From NCBI GenBank assembly GCA_937934635.1, contig CALGZD010000382.1, positions 1 to 7,588 of the forward strand: DNA of 7,588 nt, written 5' to 3'. The notes beneath the pieces were generated by a model, which did no database searches, was not told the DNA's origin, and saw only the letters and a program-made list of their open reading frames with translations. Shown in pieces: positions 1-6,355 of the stretch. Source of the DNA: an uncultured Deinococcales bacterium (GTDB lineage: Bacteria > Deinococcota > Deinococci > Deinococcales > Trueperaceae). Both the position numbers and the translations under genes were made by a program. Position 1 is the first letter of the stretch. Every line of letters starts with the position of its first letter.

Positions 1-810
1 TTTTACTTCTTGTATGTAATCCTCAACAACTTGCCTACCTTCAGTCAACACAACATCGGCAGTGGCTAGTTGCAATACCGACACTGAAAAGGGTGGTATC
101 GCTTTTTGCACATGCTGAATCATGTCAGGATTACCAAGTGCGTAGCCCAAACGTACACCTGCTAGACCAAAGGCTTTAGATAGTGTACGCAGACATATAA
201 TGCTTGGAAAGTCAGCTATCAATTTTGAATAATCTGTATCAGAGAATTGATGATAGGCTTCATCAATAATAACCGTCCAGTTGTTCCTTTGTGCTGTTTG
301 AAGAAGTTCTAATACTTCATCTTCTGGATGTACATTTCCTGTAGGTGCTGCTGGATTTGCTAAGAAAAACACACCTGTTTTATCACGCAATATGTCTTTT
401 AATGCTTCAAGTGGCAGACTAAAATCATCATTTAGCGGTAGCTCAATCAAAGCATCTGGTTCTAGCAAATTAGCGTCTAGCTCGTAAACTGCAAAGGTTG
501 GCTTTAGACATAGCACAGTCTGCCCCAAACCACTGATTTCAATCATTCTTCTGATTAGCGTGTTAGACCCTGAACCAATAGCTACGCCTAACTCAGTCCA
601 GTCACAATAATCTGCAATGGCTTTTCGCAAACTATCTGCGTGAATCTCTGGATAACGATTGAACTCAATAGTACGAAGTCTATCAAAAACTTTTTCTTTT
701 AAATCTGGCGATAAATCATAGGGGGATTCATTTTGATCTAGCTTGATGCTGTAAGCTTTTGCTGTAAAGTTATAGGCTGGACGATTTTGCACAGCTTTAC
801 GAATAGTCAT
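1..810 (-). CDS. hisC: Histidinol-phosphate aminotransferase-like PLP enzyme, C-terminus cut off by window edge
   Basis: Reading leftward from ATG at 810 gives 270 residues with no stop before the edge. HisC enzymes are usually 350-370 residues, so about three quarters is present. Class I/II fold-type I aminotransferase motifs appear in order: LDQNESP (24-30, HisC LDxNExP signature), NRYPE (51-55), GSGSNTLI (79-86, phosphate-cup region), NPAAPTG (152-158), IIDEAY (181-186, Asp183 for the pyridine nitrogen), and SKAFGLAGVRLGY (211-223) with Lys212 as the predicted Schiff-base lysine and Arg220 for phosphate. HisC moves an amino group from glutamate to imidazole-acetol phosphate in cytosolic histidine synthesis. 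No other his gene is visible, so a related HisC-like aminotransferase cannot be excluded. The motifs NPAAPTG and GSGSNT deviate from the common NPNNPTG and GNGSDE. An alternative in-frame ATG lies at 822. Neither start has a clear Shine-Dalgarno sequence. The gene begins just after the TPR-gene terminator. Confidence 0.86.
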   Translation of the reverse strand, partial: MTIRKAVQNRPAYNFTAKAYSIKLDQNESPYDLSPDLKEKVFDRLRTIEFNRYPEIHADSLRKAIADYCDWTELGVAIGSGSNTLIRRMIEISGLGQTVLCLKPTFAVYELDANLLEPDALIELPLNDDFSLPLEALKDILRDKTGVFFLANPAAPTGNVHPEDEVLELLQTAQRNNWTVIIDEAYHQFSDTDYSKLIADFPSIICLRTLSKAFGLAGVRLGYALGNPDMIQHVQKAIPPFSVSVLQLATADVVLTEGRQVVEDYIQEVK

Positions 811-833
811 GTTCGCTAGCATAGCAAATGCAT

Positions 834-868
834 AAAAAAAGCGTAGAGGTAATTCGTATCCTCTACGC
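834..868 (-). terminator. Rho-independent terminator after the TPR gene
   Basis: A perfect 9-bp stem (841-849 GCGTAGAGG with 860-868 CCTCTACGC) closes a 10-base loop. Read leftward it is followed at once by seven T residues (A834-A840 on the plus strand). It starts 27 bases past the TPR stop codon. The T-run exists only on the minus-strand side, so the terminator is directional. It lies 23 bases before the hisC-like start at 810. Confidence 0.85.
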
Positions 869-894
869 CATCTTGTAAATATCTAGATTGAGGC

Positions 895-3660
895 TTAGCC
901 TGCTACACGCTGTCTAGCCACCTCCAGCAACTCACGTAGTGGTGCTGTAGGTGTCACTTCATCAATTGTCAGAGGTGCTTCAGCCAATGTCGGGTCAAGA
1001 CGAATTGTTTCTTCCCATGCTTCGACAGCTTTTGAGTAACGCTCGAGCTTGTAGTTCACGATGCCATAATTGAGCAGCGTACTCTTATCTGAAGGGTTAA
1101 TCGCAAGTGCTCTTTCAAAAGCCAAGAGTGCTTCACCTGAAAAGCCAACAACAAAGTAGGCAAAGCCTAAATTATTAAGCAAGTTTGGATTATCACTGAA
1201 GTCTTCGGTAGCACGTAAGTAAGCTTCTATCGCAAGATCAGGCTGCCCACTACGTTGTAACGCAATGCCATGATAAAAAGCAGCAGCAGCCGTATCTTCA
1301 ACAGAGCGTGAGCGTGCAAAACTACCCGCTGCATCTGCATAACGGTCTTCATCTAGTAAGGCAATGCCCTCATCCAAAGCAGCTTGTGCATCTGGCGATA
1401 AATTAATGGTACCAGTAGTTTGTACACCACTAAGTTGTGCTTGCTCTTGTTGTTGGGCTCGAGCTATCAGGTCAGCAAAGCTAAGTTGTTCTTCACCTTG
1501 ATTGATATTCACCATAACATCCATCAACGCAGGATTATCCGCTGAAACAGCTTGTAAAACCTCAACTGCTCTAGTAAAGTTTCCACCAGCATAGCTAATC
1601 AAACCAAGGTTCAACTTAGCCTCGTTGTAGTTAGGGTCTATCGCTACCGCTCTTTCTAAGTGCCCCACGGCCGTTTGCAAATCACCAACGCTGTAAGAAG
1701 CAAAACCAAGATTATTCAGTAGGGTTGGGCTATCTGGCAAGGTTGCCAAAGCAACATTGTAAGCAGCAATTGCCTCCTGATAACGACCTTCTGTTTGGAG
1801 AGCATAGCCATGATAAAAGGCTAATTGAGGGTTGTCCCCGAGGGCTCGAGCTGCTTCTAAATCTGTTAGTGCTTGCGTTACATTCGCATCAGCCAAAGCT
1901 TTAAAAGCATTGTTAAAGAGCGCACTCTGCTGTTCATTTAACTGGCTAACATCTGCGCCAACAATTGCTTCATCAGTAATAAATGTTGTGGTACTTGCCG
2001 CTTGTGACAAAGCATCTCTTGCTTGTGCTGCCTCAGTAGCGTTTGGATTGAGTCTAAGCGCTTCATTTAAAGCAACAACGGCTCTATCAATCTGACCAAT
2101 ACGTCCAAGCGCAATACCATAGACAGTGAAGAAGTCAGGATCATTGGTATAGACACCTTGAATCGCATCAAGAATTCTTACTGCTTCAGCATTTTGATTA
2201 CCTGCTTCGAGCAAAATCTGCGCCAGGTTATATTGAACAATGATGTTATCAAGCGTATCAGTACCACTTTCAATAACTGCTTGTGCTTTTTCAATGTCTC
2301 CATTTCTAGCGTAGGTAATCGCTAGTTGGTTAAGGACTACAACATTCGTTGGTGCAAGCTGTTGCGCCCTTTCCAAAGTTGAGATTGTCGAAGCAACATC
2401 ACCGTTATTGTTGTACAAAGTTGCCTCAGCTATAAGCAAATCTACATTTTCAGGGAAACGACCCTGACCTTCTCGTACCATATTCAGAGCATCATTAAAA
2501 ATATCTGCTGGCAAACTTGTCGCCAAGGCATAACTCTCTGGGCTAGGGCTACTGCTTACTAAACCTTGAAGGTAGCTCAATGCACTTGAACTATCACCAA
2601 TATTTGCAGCTTCTTCAATAATGGCACGCTTTAAACGCTGTGATGTTGGAACTTTCAATGCACCTTTTTGCAACGTTTGTAGTGCTTGGTTGCCACCATT
2701 GCCACTTTGTAATTGTGCAAGGAAAAGATACGCACTTTCCATGCGAGGGTACATAATCAAGGCTTGGTTCAAGTCAAACTGCGCTTGCGCAAGGTCATTA
2801 GTTAATGACGCTCTTCCCTGCAAAGCAATCGGATGGTTTGGATTTATCTGCAAAGCTGCTGCGTAGGCTTGACGTGCTTGTTCTATATTGCCAGCTAATT
2901 GATGTACAACTGCTTTGACAATAACAGCTTCAATATCTTGTGGTGCAATGCTTACTGCCTGATCAGCAACACTCAAAGCTTCAGTAGGTGAAAAACCAGA
3001 ACTTAAGGTACGAGCACGCTCTGCCAAAACCCAACTTGAGTTAGGGTCTAGAGCAAATGCAGCATCAATTTCAGATTTGCTAGGAACTAGAATTCGACTG
3101 CTCGAGCTAGCAGCAACCTGCATACCAGGTAGTGATGGCACTTGTGACAAAACAGCATTGATTTCTGTAATATCTATATCTGTAGGTGTAATTCCTATCG
3201 TTTGTAGCGTGCCATAAAGCACCTCGCCAATAAGTCGTTTTGGATCAGCTAAGTTACCACTGTAAAAATGGTCTTCGGGTTCTAAATAGTTCGGTCCCGA
3301 TAAACCAATCTGCACATTGCCATCCGCCGCTACACGACCACTGACAATCACACTAGCGTTATAAGGTTCTGCCAAGCTTGCAGCATCAAAACGCTGTGCC
3401 TGCTGCAAACGCTGGTACATCACAAAGCCATCGCCAATAGGTGGTACAAAAACACCGTCAATAACATTGAAACTGCGTTCTAAAGCCACTGGAAATCCAA
3501 GCGCATAAGGCTCAGCTGCACCTGCAACATCAAAAGGCAAAATCAAAATTCGCGTAGGTGAATTAACAGCTACCGTTGTCTGTTGTGATAGACCTATAGA
3601 GGGAATACTAAAAATGCAAAAAATAAATGACAACAAAATAAGTTTTTTGTAAGAGTTCAT
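895..3660 (-). CDS. Secreted TPR-repeat protein with TolB-like N-terminal region
   Basis: The protein has 921 residues from ATG at 3660. The frame stays open to a GTG at 3741, but those 27 extra residues cover tandem-repeat and hairpin DNA and precede a clear signal peptide. From ATG 3660 the N-terminus has a basic n-region (NSYKK), a hydrophobic core (LILLSFIFCIFSI) and a likely cleavage near GLS-QQ, with no lipobox, so export to the periplasm is expected. A region at about residues 36-155 (starts RILILPFD) resembles the alpha/beta front domain of TolB-type proteins; this is a weak inference. The rest is dominated by TPR units (for example NPNHPIAL, APTNVVVLNQLA, NPNATEA, DPNYNEAKLNLG, NPSDKSTLLNYG), with a duplicated module described under findings. 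TPR proteins are scaffolds, often for envelope assembly or secretion; no enzyme motif is seen and the specific job is unknown. It ends at a strong terminator. No good Shine-Dalgarno sequence precedes the ATG; a TATACT (3671-3676, minus strand) 10 bases upstream could give a nearly leaderless message, though no matching -35 is seen. Confidence 0.85.
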   Translation of the reverse strand: MNSYKKLILLSFIFCIFSIPSIGLSQQTTVAVNSPTRILILPFDVAGAAEPYALGFPVALERSFNVIDGVFVPPIGDGFVMYQRLQQAQRFDAASLAEPYNASVIVSGRVAADGNVQIGLSGPNYLEPEDHFYSGNLADPKRLIGEVLYGTLQTIGITPTDIDITEINAVLSQVPSLPGMQVAASSSSRILVPSKSEIDAAFALDPNSSWVLAERARTLSSGFSPTEALSVADQAVSIAPQDIEAVIVKAVVHQLAGNIEQARQAYAAALQINPNHPIALQGRASLTNDLAQAQFDLNQALIMYPRMESAYLFLAQLQSGNGGNQALQTLQKGALKVPTSQRLKRAIIEEAANIGDSSSALSYLQGLVSSSPSPESYALATSLPADIFNDALNMVREGQGRFPENVDLLIAEATLYNNNGDVASTISTLERAQQLAPTNVVVLNQLAITYARNGDIEKAQAVIESGTDTLDNIIVQYNLAQILLEAGNQNAEAVRILDAIQGVYTNDPDFFTVYGIALGRIGQIDRAVVALNEALRLNPNATEAAQARDALSQAASTTTFITDEAIVGADVSQLNEQQSALFNNAFKALADANVTQALTDLEAARALGDNPQLAFYHGYALQTEGRYQEAIAAYNVALATLPDSPTLLNNLGFASYSVGDLQTAVGHLERAVAIDPNYNEAKLNLGLISYAGGNFTRAVEVLQAVSADNPALMDVMVNINQGEEQLSFADLIARAQQQEQAQLSGVQTTGTINLSPDAQAALDEGIALLDEDRYADAAGSFARSRSVEDTAAAAFYHGIALQRSGQPDLAIEAYLRATEDFSDNPNLLNNLGFAYFVVGFSGEALLAFERALAINPSDKSTLLNYGIVNYKLERYSKAVEAWEETIRLDPTLAEAPLTIDEVTPTAPLRELLEVARQRVAG

Positions 3661-3708
3661 ATGTGCTAGCAGTATAACCCACCAGAAAAGAAAATGGTTA
3701 GAAGCATT

Positions 3709-3736
3709 ATTCACAAAGCAATATTCACAAAGCAAT
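3709..3736. repeat. Perfect tandem 14-mer, two copies
   Basis: ATTCACAAAGCAAT occurs at 3709-3722 and again at 3723-3736 with no mismatch and no gap. It lies upstream of the preferred TPR start and directly beside hairpin repeat copy A. It looks like a slippage or duplication product; a protein-binding role is possible but not shown. Confidence 0.85.
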
Positions 3737-3737
3737 T

Positions 3738-3784
3738 TCACGATTAACTGCGACAGCAGTTAATCGGTGAGCTTCGTAACGAGT
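3738..3784 (+). repeat. Dispersed hairpin repeat, copy A
   Basis: The left arm 3738-3750 (TCACGATTAACTG) pairs with 3757-3770, with one bulged G and loop CGACAG. The tail CTTCGTAACGAGT (3772-3784) follows. The first 12 bases of CACGATTAACTG (3739-3750) and the whole 13-base tail recur in copy B at 5997-6047 in the same orientation, 2.2 kb away. The hairpin-plus-tail form is like REP/BIME elements or a remnant of an IS200/IS605-type end. No transposase is nearby. Another small stem (CTGTG with CACAG, about 3787-3803) follows the tail. Confidence 0.75.
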
Positions 3785-3818
3785 GTCTGTGAAAAACACA
3801 CAGTAAGAATAAAGCCAC

Positions 3819-3852
3819 TCAGTGTGTACAGTTATTCAGTGTGTACAGTTAT
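3819..3852. repeat. Perfect tandem 17-mer, two copies
   Basis: TCAGTGTGTACAGTTAT is repeated without change at 3819-3835 and 3836-3852. The core GTGTACAG contains GTAC symmetry but does not match the GTATAC operator closely. Function is unknown. Confidence 0.85.
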
Positions 3853-4000
3853 TTCGTGAAAACGCTGACAAAATCCATAACTCGGTGAGGCCATCAATTC
3901 CTTATCAATCAGGCAGTAGCACTTCACTCAAAGAAATTTTTCGCTTTCAAAAATCATATTAAAGACTAAACAAAATTGTATTCTCAGAAACATTTTTGTA

Positions 4001-4021
4001 CTTGGTATACCGTATACTAAG
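4001..4021. promoter_or_regulatory. Near-palindromic operator upstream of gntR-gcvT
   Basis: Arms CTTGGTATAC (4001-4010) and GTATACTAAG (4012-4021) flank a central C and are reverse complements apart from one position. The same core (GTATAC, C, then R-TATAC, Y-AA) occurs before gcvP at 6939-6956. FadR/GntR-family sites typically have a T-N-G-T-N-A-C-N-A type core, and TGGTATACC fits that style. The site lies just upstream of a candidate -10 at 4044-4049, overlapping where the -35 would be. That position suits repression by the adjacent GntR protein. The palindrome is seen directly; the ligand and protein assignment is inference. Confidence 0.72.
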
Positions 4022-4043
4022 TGCAATTTAAGTTACTTTGCTT

Positions 4044-4049
4044 TATACT
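4044..4049 (+). promoter_or_regulatory. Candidate -10 box for gntR-gcvT
   Basis: TATACT matches the sigma-70 -10 consensus at five of six positions and lies 112 bases before the gntR ATG. The expected -35 window (about 4021-4027) has no good TTGACA match and abuts the GTATAC operator. Transcription would begin near 4056, so the degenerate 14-mers would be in the leader RNA. The assignment is tentative. Confidence 0.35.
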
Positions 4050-4060
4050 GTCTAAAGATT

Positions 4061-4095
4061 CTCTAGTAAAGATTATCTAGTAAAGACTCTCTAGG
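4061..4095. repeat. Degenerate tandem 14-mer in the gntR leader
   Basis: The unit CTCTAGTAAAGATT (4061-4074) is followed by ATCTAGTAAAGACT (4075-4088) and a partial CTCTAGG (4089-4095). TCTAAAGATT at 4051-4060 looks like a shortened preceding copy. The CTAG cores repeat every 14 bases. The repeat probably falls within the 5' untranslated RNA. Function is unknown. Confidence 0.75.
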
Positions 4096-4161
4096 AAGCA
4101 AGCACTTATGTTATAGCTTAAAAACTACCACAACTTTGAAACCCATACCTCTTTAACTCTT

Positions 4162-4812
4162 ATGACTAAATTAGCCAGTTTTCAACGACCACAACTTATC
4201 CGTGAAGGTGTCTATGAGCACCTTAGACAAGAAATCCTCGAAGGCAACCTGAAAGTCGGTGAGTGGTTGCGTGAACGTGAACTATCTGAAAGCCTAGACG
4301 TTTCTCGCACCCCTATTCGTGAAGCACTTAAGCAACTTGTGCAAGAAGGCTTACTCGAATCATCAACCAAGGGCATTCGAGTTCGGGAATACAGCTTAGA
4401 AGAAGCTATCGATATTTATGAAGTTAGGGAGATGCTAGAAGCCAAGGCTGTACGCCTTGTGGCTGAACGTGCATCAAAAGATGGCATCCTGCTTTTAGAA
4501 AAACGGTTAGAACACAGTGCCACCATTCCTTTTGAAGATTTTGCAGGGCACATACAAGCAGACCTAGACTTTCACAGCCTGATTGCTGAGCTTTCTGGCA
4601 ATCAGGCACTTCAAGATGTTATCGATAGCTTGACAGGCAGGCTCATCAACCTTCGTGTTATCACCAAAAATGAAATTCGTAGTCAAGAATCACAAAAGCA
4701 GCACGAAGCTATTGTCAGGGCCATTGCAAGTAAAAACCCTGACGTTGCAGAAGCAGAAATGCATAAACACATCGGTCACTTTAAAGAAATCATGCAGGCA
4801 AAAATTTCATGA
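4162..4812 (+). CDS. GntR-family transcriptional regulator (FadR/FCD subfamily), likely glycine-cleavage regulator
   Basis: The protein has 216 residues, the normal size for the FadR/FCD group. An N-terminal winged helix occupies about 12-76, with the GntR signature GEWLRERELSESLDVSRTPIREAL (33-56, the recognition-helix region) and wing KGIRVREYS (70-78). An all-helical FCD ligand domain spans about 83-212. Candidate metal or ligand residues are Asp134, His138 (DLDFH), His181 (KQHEAI) and His203 (HKHIGHF), matching the usual D-H-H-H arrangement. The last four bases overlap the gcvT start (ATGA), so the two are almost certainly co-transcribed and translationally coupled. The GTATAC operator lies 140 bases upstream and recurs before gcvP, which suggests autoregulation plus control of glycine cleavage. 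This regulator is unrelated to E. coli GcvA/GcvR. No Shine-Dalgarno sequence is visible before the ATG (CTCTTTAACTCTT). The effector is unknown; glycine or a C1 metabolite is only a guess. Confidence 0.9.
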   Translation: MTKLASFQRPQLIREGVYEHLRQEILEGNLKVGEWLRERELSESLDVSRTPIREALKQLVQEGLLESSTKGIRVREYSLEEAIDIYEVREMLEAKAVRLVAERASKDGILLLEKRLEHSATIPFEDFAGHIQADLDFHSLIAELSGNQALQDVIDSLTGRLINLRVITKNEIRSQESQKQHEAIVRAIASKNPDVAEAEMHKHIGHFKEIMQAKIS

Positions 4813-5927
4813 CAACAATAAAACGCACACCACTATTTGATACCCATGTTGCCCTCGGTGGCAAAATGGTTGACTTTGCAGGCTGGGAAATGCCCATCCA
4901 ATACCAAGGTATTAAGGCTGAACACGAAGCTGTAAGACAACATTCTGGTTTATTTGATGTAAGCCACATGGGTGAAATTCGTGTGACAGGCACAGGTGCC
5001 GAAGCATTCCTGAATTATGCCTGTCTGAATGACGCTACTAAACTCAAAATTGGCAGAGCCCACTATTCAATGATTGCCAATGATTCGGGTGGCTTAATTG
5101 ATGACATCTACCTCTACCGAGAAGCTGAAGATAACTTCTTGGTAGTTTGCAATGCCTCTAATCGTGCTGCTGTCGTGCCACATCTACAAACGTTAGCCAC
5201 TGACTATGCTGTCACTGTCCACGATGAATCAGATGATTGGGCACTGATTGCCCTACAAGGTCCAGAAGCACAAATACAGCTTGAAAAGGTTTGTAGCAAA
5301 GAACTAACTGATTTAAAAAAGAATCGCTATATTGATGTTGATTACGCATCTTCAAACATTCGTATTGCAAAAACAGGCTATACAGGTGAAAAAATTGGCT
5401 ATGAAATTTTTGTTCGTCCTAGCAACGCCACACAGTTATGGAATGCCTTAATTGAAGCTGGCACTACCCCTTGTGGACTTGGTGCGAGAGATACTTTAAG
5501 ACTTGAGGCGGGCTTTCCTCTTTTCGGACATGAGTTTGATGCTACAACTAACCCACTTTGTAGTGACTACGCTTGGGTCGTAAAAGACAAGAACTTTTAC
5601 GGTCGTGAAGCACTATATGAAAAAATGGAACAAACAAGATGCTTTCAACGTCTTGTTGGCATTGAACTTATACATAAAGGTATTGCCAGAGAAGGTTATA
5701 TCGTTAAAACACTTATAAAAACAGATAACACTGGTTTGGGTCTGAGTCTTGATTTAGCTACAATGACCACAGGCAAAATCACTTCAGGCACAATGTCGCC
5801 AACACTAGGCAAAGCTATAGCAATGGCTTGGGTTGATAAAGCTGACGCAGAAATTGGTACAGAGCTTTTAGTCGAAGTACGAAATAAAGATATAGCTGCA
5901 AAGGTTGTTGAAATGCCCTTCAAATAG
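4809..5927 (+). CDS. gcvT: Aminomethyltransferase, glycine cleavage T-protein
   Basis: GcvT takes the aminomethyl group from the lipoyl arm of GcvH, releases ammonia, and passes the C1 unit to tetrahydrofolate as 5,10-methylene-THF. The protein has 372 residues (family about 360-375). Visible signatures are TPLFDTH near the N-terminus, VDFAGWEMP (21-29), HSGLFDVSHMGE (45-56), SGGLIDDIYLY (93-103) with the conserved acidic pair at 98-99 at the folate/catalytic site, TGYTGEKIGYEI (189-200), CGLGARDTLRLEAG (222-235) and TSGTMSPTLGKAIA (325-338). The domain order is GCV_T then the C-terminal barrel. The start overlaps the gntR stop by four bases and is probably coupled to it. Residues about 298-322 form a longer stretch than in E. 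coli GcvT (roughly 11 extra residues) just before TSG. It is separated from gcvH by 428 bases. Confidence 0.97.
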   Translation: MTTIKRTPLFDTHVALGGKMVDFAGWEMPIQYQGIKAEHEAVRQHSGLFDVSHMGEIRVTGTGAEAFLNYACLNDATKLKIGRAHYSMIANDSGGLIDDIYLYREAEDNFLVVCNASNRAAVVPHLQTLATDYAVTVHDESDDWALIALQGPEAQIQLEKVCSKELTDLKKNRYIDVDYASSNIRIAKTGYTGEKIGYEIFVRPSNATQLWNALIEAGTTPCGLGARDTLRLEAGFPLFGHEFDATTNPLCSDYAWVVKDKNFYGREALYEKMEQTRCFQRLVGIELIHKGIAREGYIVKTLIKTDNTGLGLSLDLATMTTGKITSGTMSPTLGKAIAMAWVDKADAEIGTELLVEVRNKDIAAKVVEMPFK

Positions 5928-5996
5928 TAAGCTTTTTAAGCATGTAATATACGTTTATATAACGTTGATTTATAACTATTAGAATTGGAAAAGCTC

Positions 5997-6047
5997 TTCC
6001 ACGATTAACTGACTTAGGTCAGTGAATCGTGGAACTTCGTAACGAGT
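5997..6047 (+). repeat. Dispersed hairpin repeat, copy B
   Basis: Arms 5997-6013 and 6018-6034 (17 bases each) pair with a single A-G mismatch at 6007/6024 around loop TTAG. The 13-base tail CTTCGTAACGAGT (6035-6047) follows. It shares CACGATTAACTG and the complete tail with copy A, while the loop and distal arm differ. Arm changes in both copies mostly keep pairing, so the hairpin itself seems to matter. It lies 69 bases after gcvT and has no T-run, so it is not a typical terminator, though it might stabilise the gntR-gcvT message. Confidence 0.78.
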
Positions 6048-6192
6048 AGGAACGAACTCATTATAGTATGGGTCAATATTATGTGGAAACGTTAGAAGAA
6101 TGTTAATTGCTACATGTAATACTTGCCCCACCATTTAACAGATACATCAACTATTAAGACGTTTTTGTAGCAAAGCAGAAAAAACTCTAAGA

Positions 6193-6264
6193 TGTGTCCG
6201 CATGAGACTTTCAAAGAGTTTAGCTTACACCAACATCGTGCTCACCCTTCAATATGCGGACACA
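6193..6264. repeat. Perfect 11-bp inverted repeat in the gcvH leader region
   Basis: TGTGTCCGCAT (6193-6203) and ATGCGGACACA (6254-6264) are exact reverse complements separated by 50 bases. GCAGAAAAAA occurs directly repeated outside it at 6175-6184 and 6273-6282, each exactly 8 bases from its arm. AAACTCT (6182-6188) can also pair with AGAGTTT (6215-6221) inside the loop, giving a pseudoknot or alternative fold. It could be a small mobile-element remnant or a structured leader. It resembles no riboswitch I recognise. Confidence 0.65.
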
Positions 6265-6337
6265 CCCGACTTGCAGAAAAAAGAATTTTACATTAAGCTA
6301 GCCAAAAATATTTAGATACCCACATTAAATACACTTA

Positions 6338-6343
6338 AAGGAG
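6338..6343 (+). promoter_or_regulatory. Shine-Dalgarno sequence of gcvH
   Basis: AAGGAG lies 12 bases before the gcvH ATG at 6356. This is a strong core with slightly long spacing, and the clearest ribosome site in the window. It fixes the start choice. Confidence 0.7.
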
Positions 6344-6355
6344 ATAGTTAGAGCA

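Larger units (their letters stand above)
3661..4161. other. 501-bp divergent intergenic region between TPR gene and gntR
   Basis: No coding region is supported here. From left to right it holds the TPR-gene promoter area, two tandem 14-mers, dispersed hairpin copy A with its tail, two tandem 17-mers, about 145 bases without recognised structure (3853-4000), the GTATAC operator, a TATACT -10 candidate, and degenerate 14-mers in the gntR leader. Both flanking genes are transcribed away from it, so it must hold promoters for both. It is very AT-rich. Confidence 0.7.
5928..6355. other. 428-bp intergenic region between gcvT and gcvH
   Basis: No coding region is supported. It contains weak small stems just after gcvT (GCTT with AAGC at 5931-5941; ACGTT with AACGT at 5951-5965), dispersed hairpin copy B (5997-6047), an 11-bp inverted repeat (6193-6264) flanked by a direct 10-mer, and a Shine-Dalgarno sequence for gcvH. 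TTTACA (6287-6292) followed 16 bases later by TATTTA (6309-6314) is a weak promoter candidate. No copy of the GTATAC operator and no recognisable glycine riboswitch is present. The size and content suggest gcvH can be transcribed on its own. Confidence 0.6.

Noticed and set aside
1832..2866. Plus-strand open frames at 1832-2095 and 2621-2866 opposite the TPR gene
   Set aside because: They lie fully antisense to a well-supported TPR protein, show cysteine/alanine-rich composition with no domain, and have no ribosome site. They are shadows of the real frame.
3661..3741. Longer TPR protein starting at GTG 3741
   Set aside because: It would place 27 atypical residues before a clear signal peptide, is translated from tandem-repeat DNA, starts inside a hairpin arm and has no Shine-Dalgarno sequence.
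4424..4993. Minus-strand frames 4424-4609 and 4790-4993 and plus-strand frame 4655-4840 over gntR/gcvT
   Set aside because: They overlap two strongly conserved genes and their translations resemble no protein family.
5997..6047. Hairpin copy B as an intrinsic terminator of gntR-gcvT
   Set aside because: The stem is strong but is followed by CTTCGTAACGAGT rather than a T-run. Its sequence is shared with copy A, which does not follow a gene end on that strand.
5928..6355. Glycine riboswitch in the gcvH leader
   Set aside because: The conserved tandem-aptamer core and expression platform are not recognisable; only a simple long-loop stem is seen. A covariance-model search for the glycine riboswitch would settle it.
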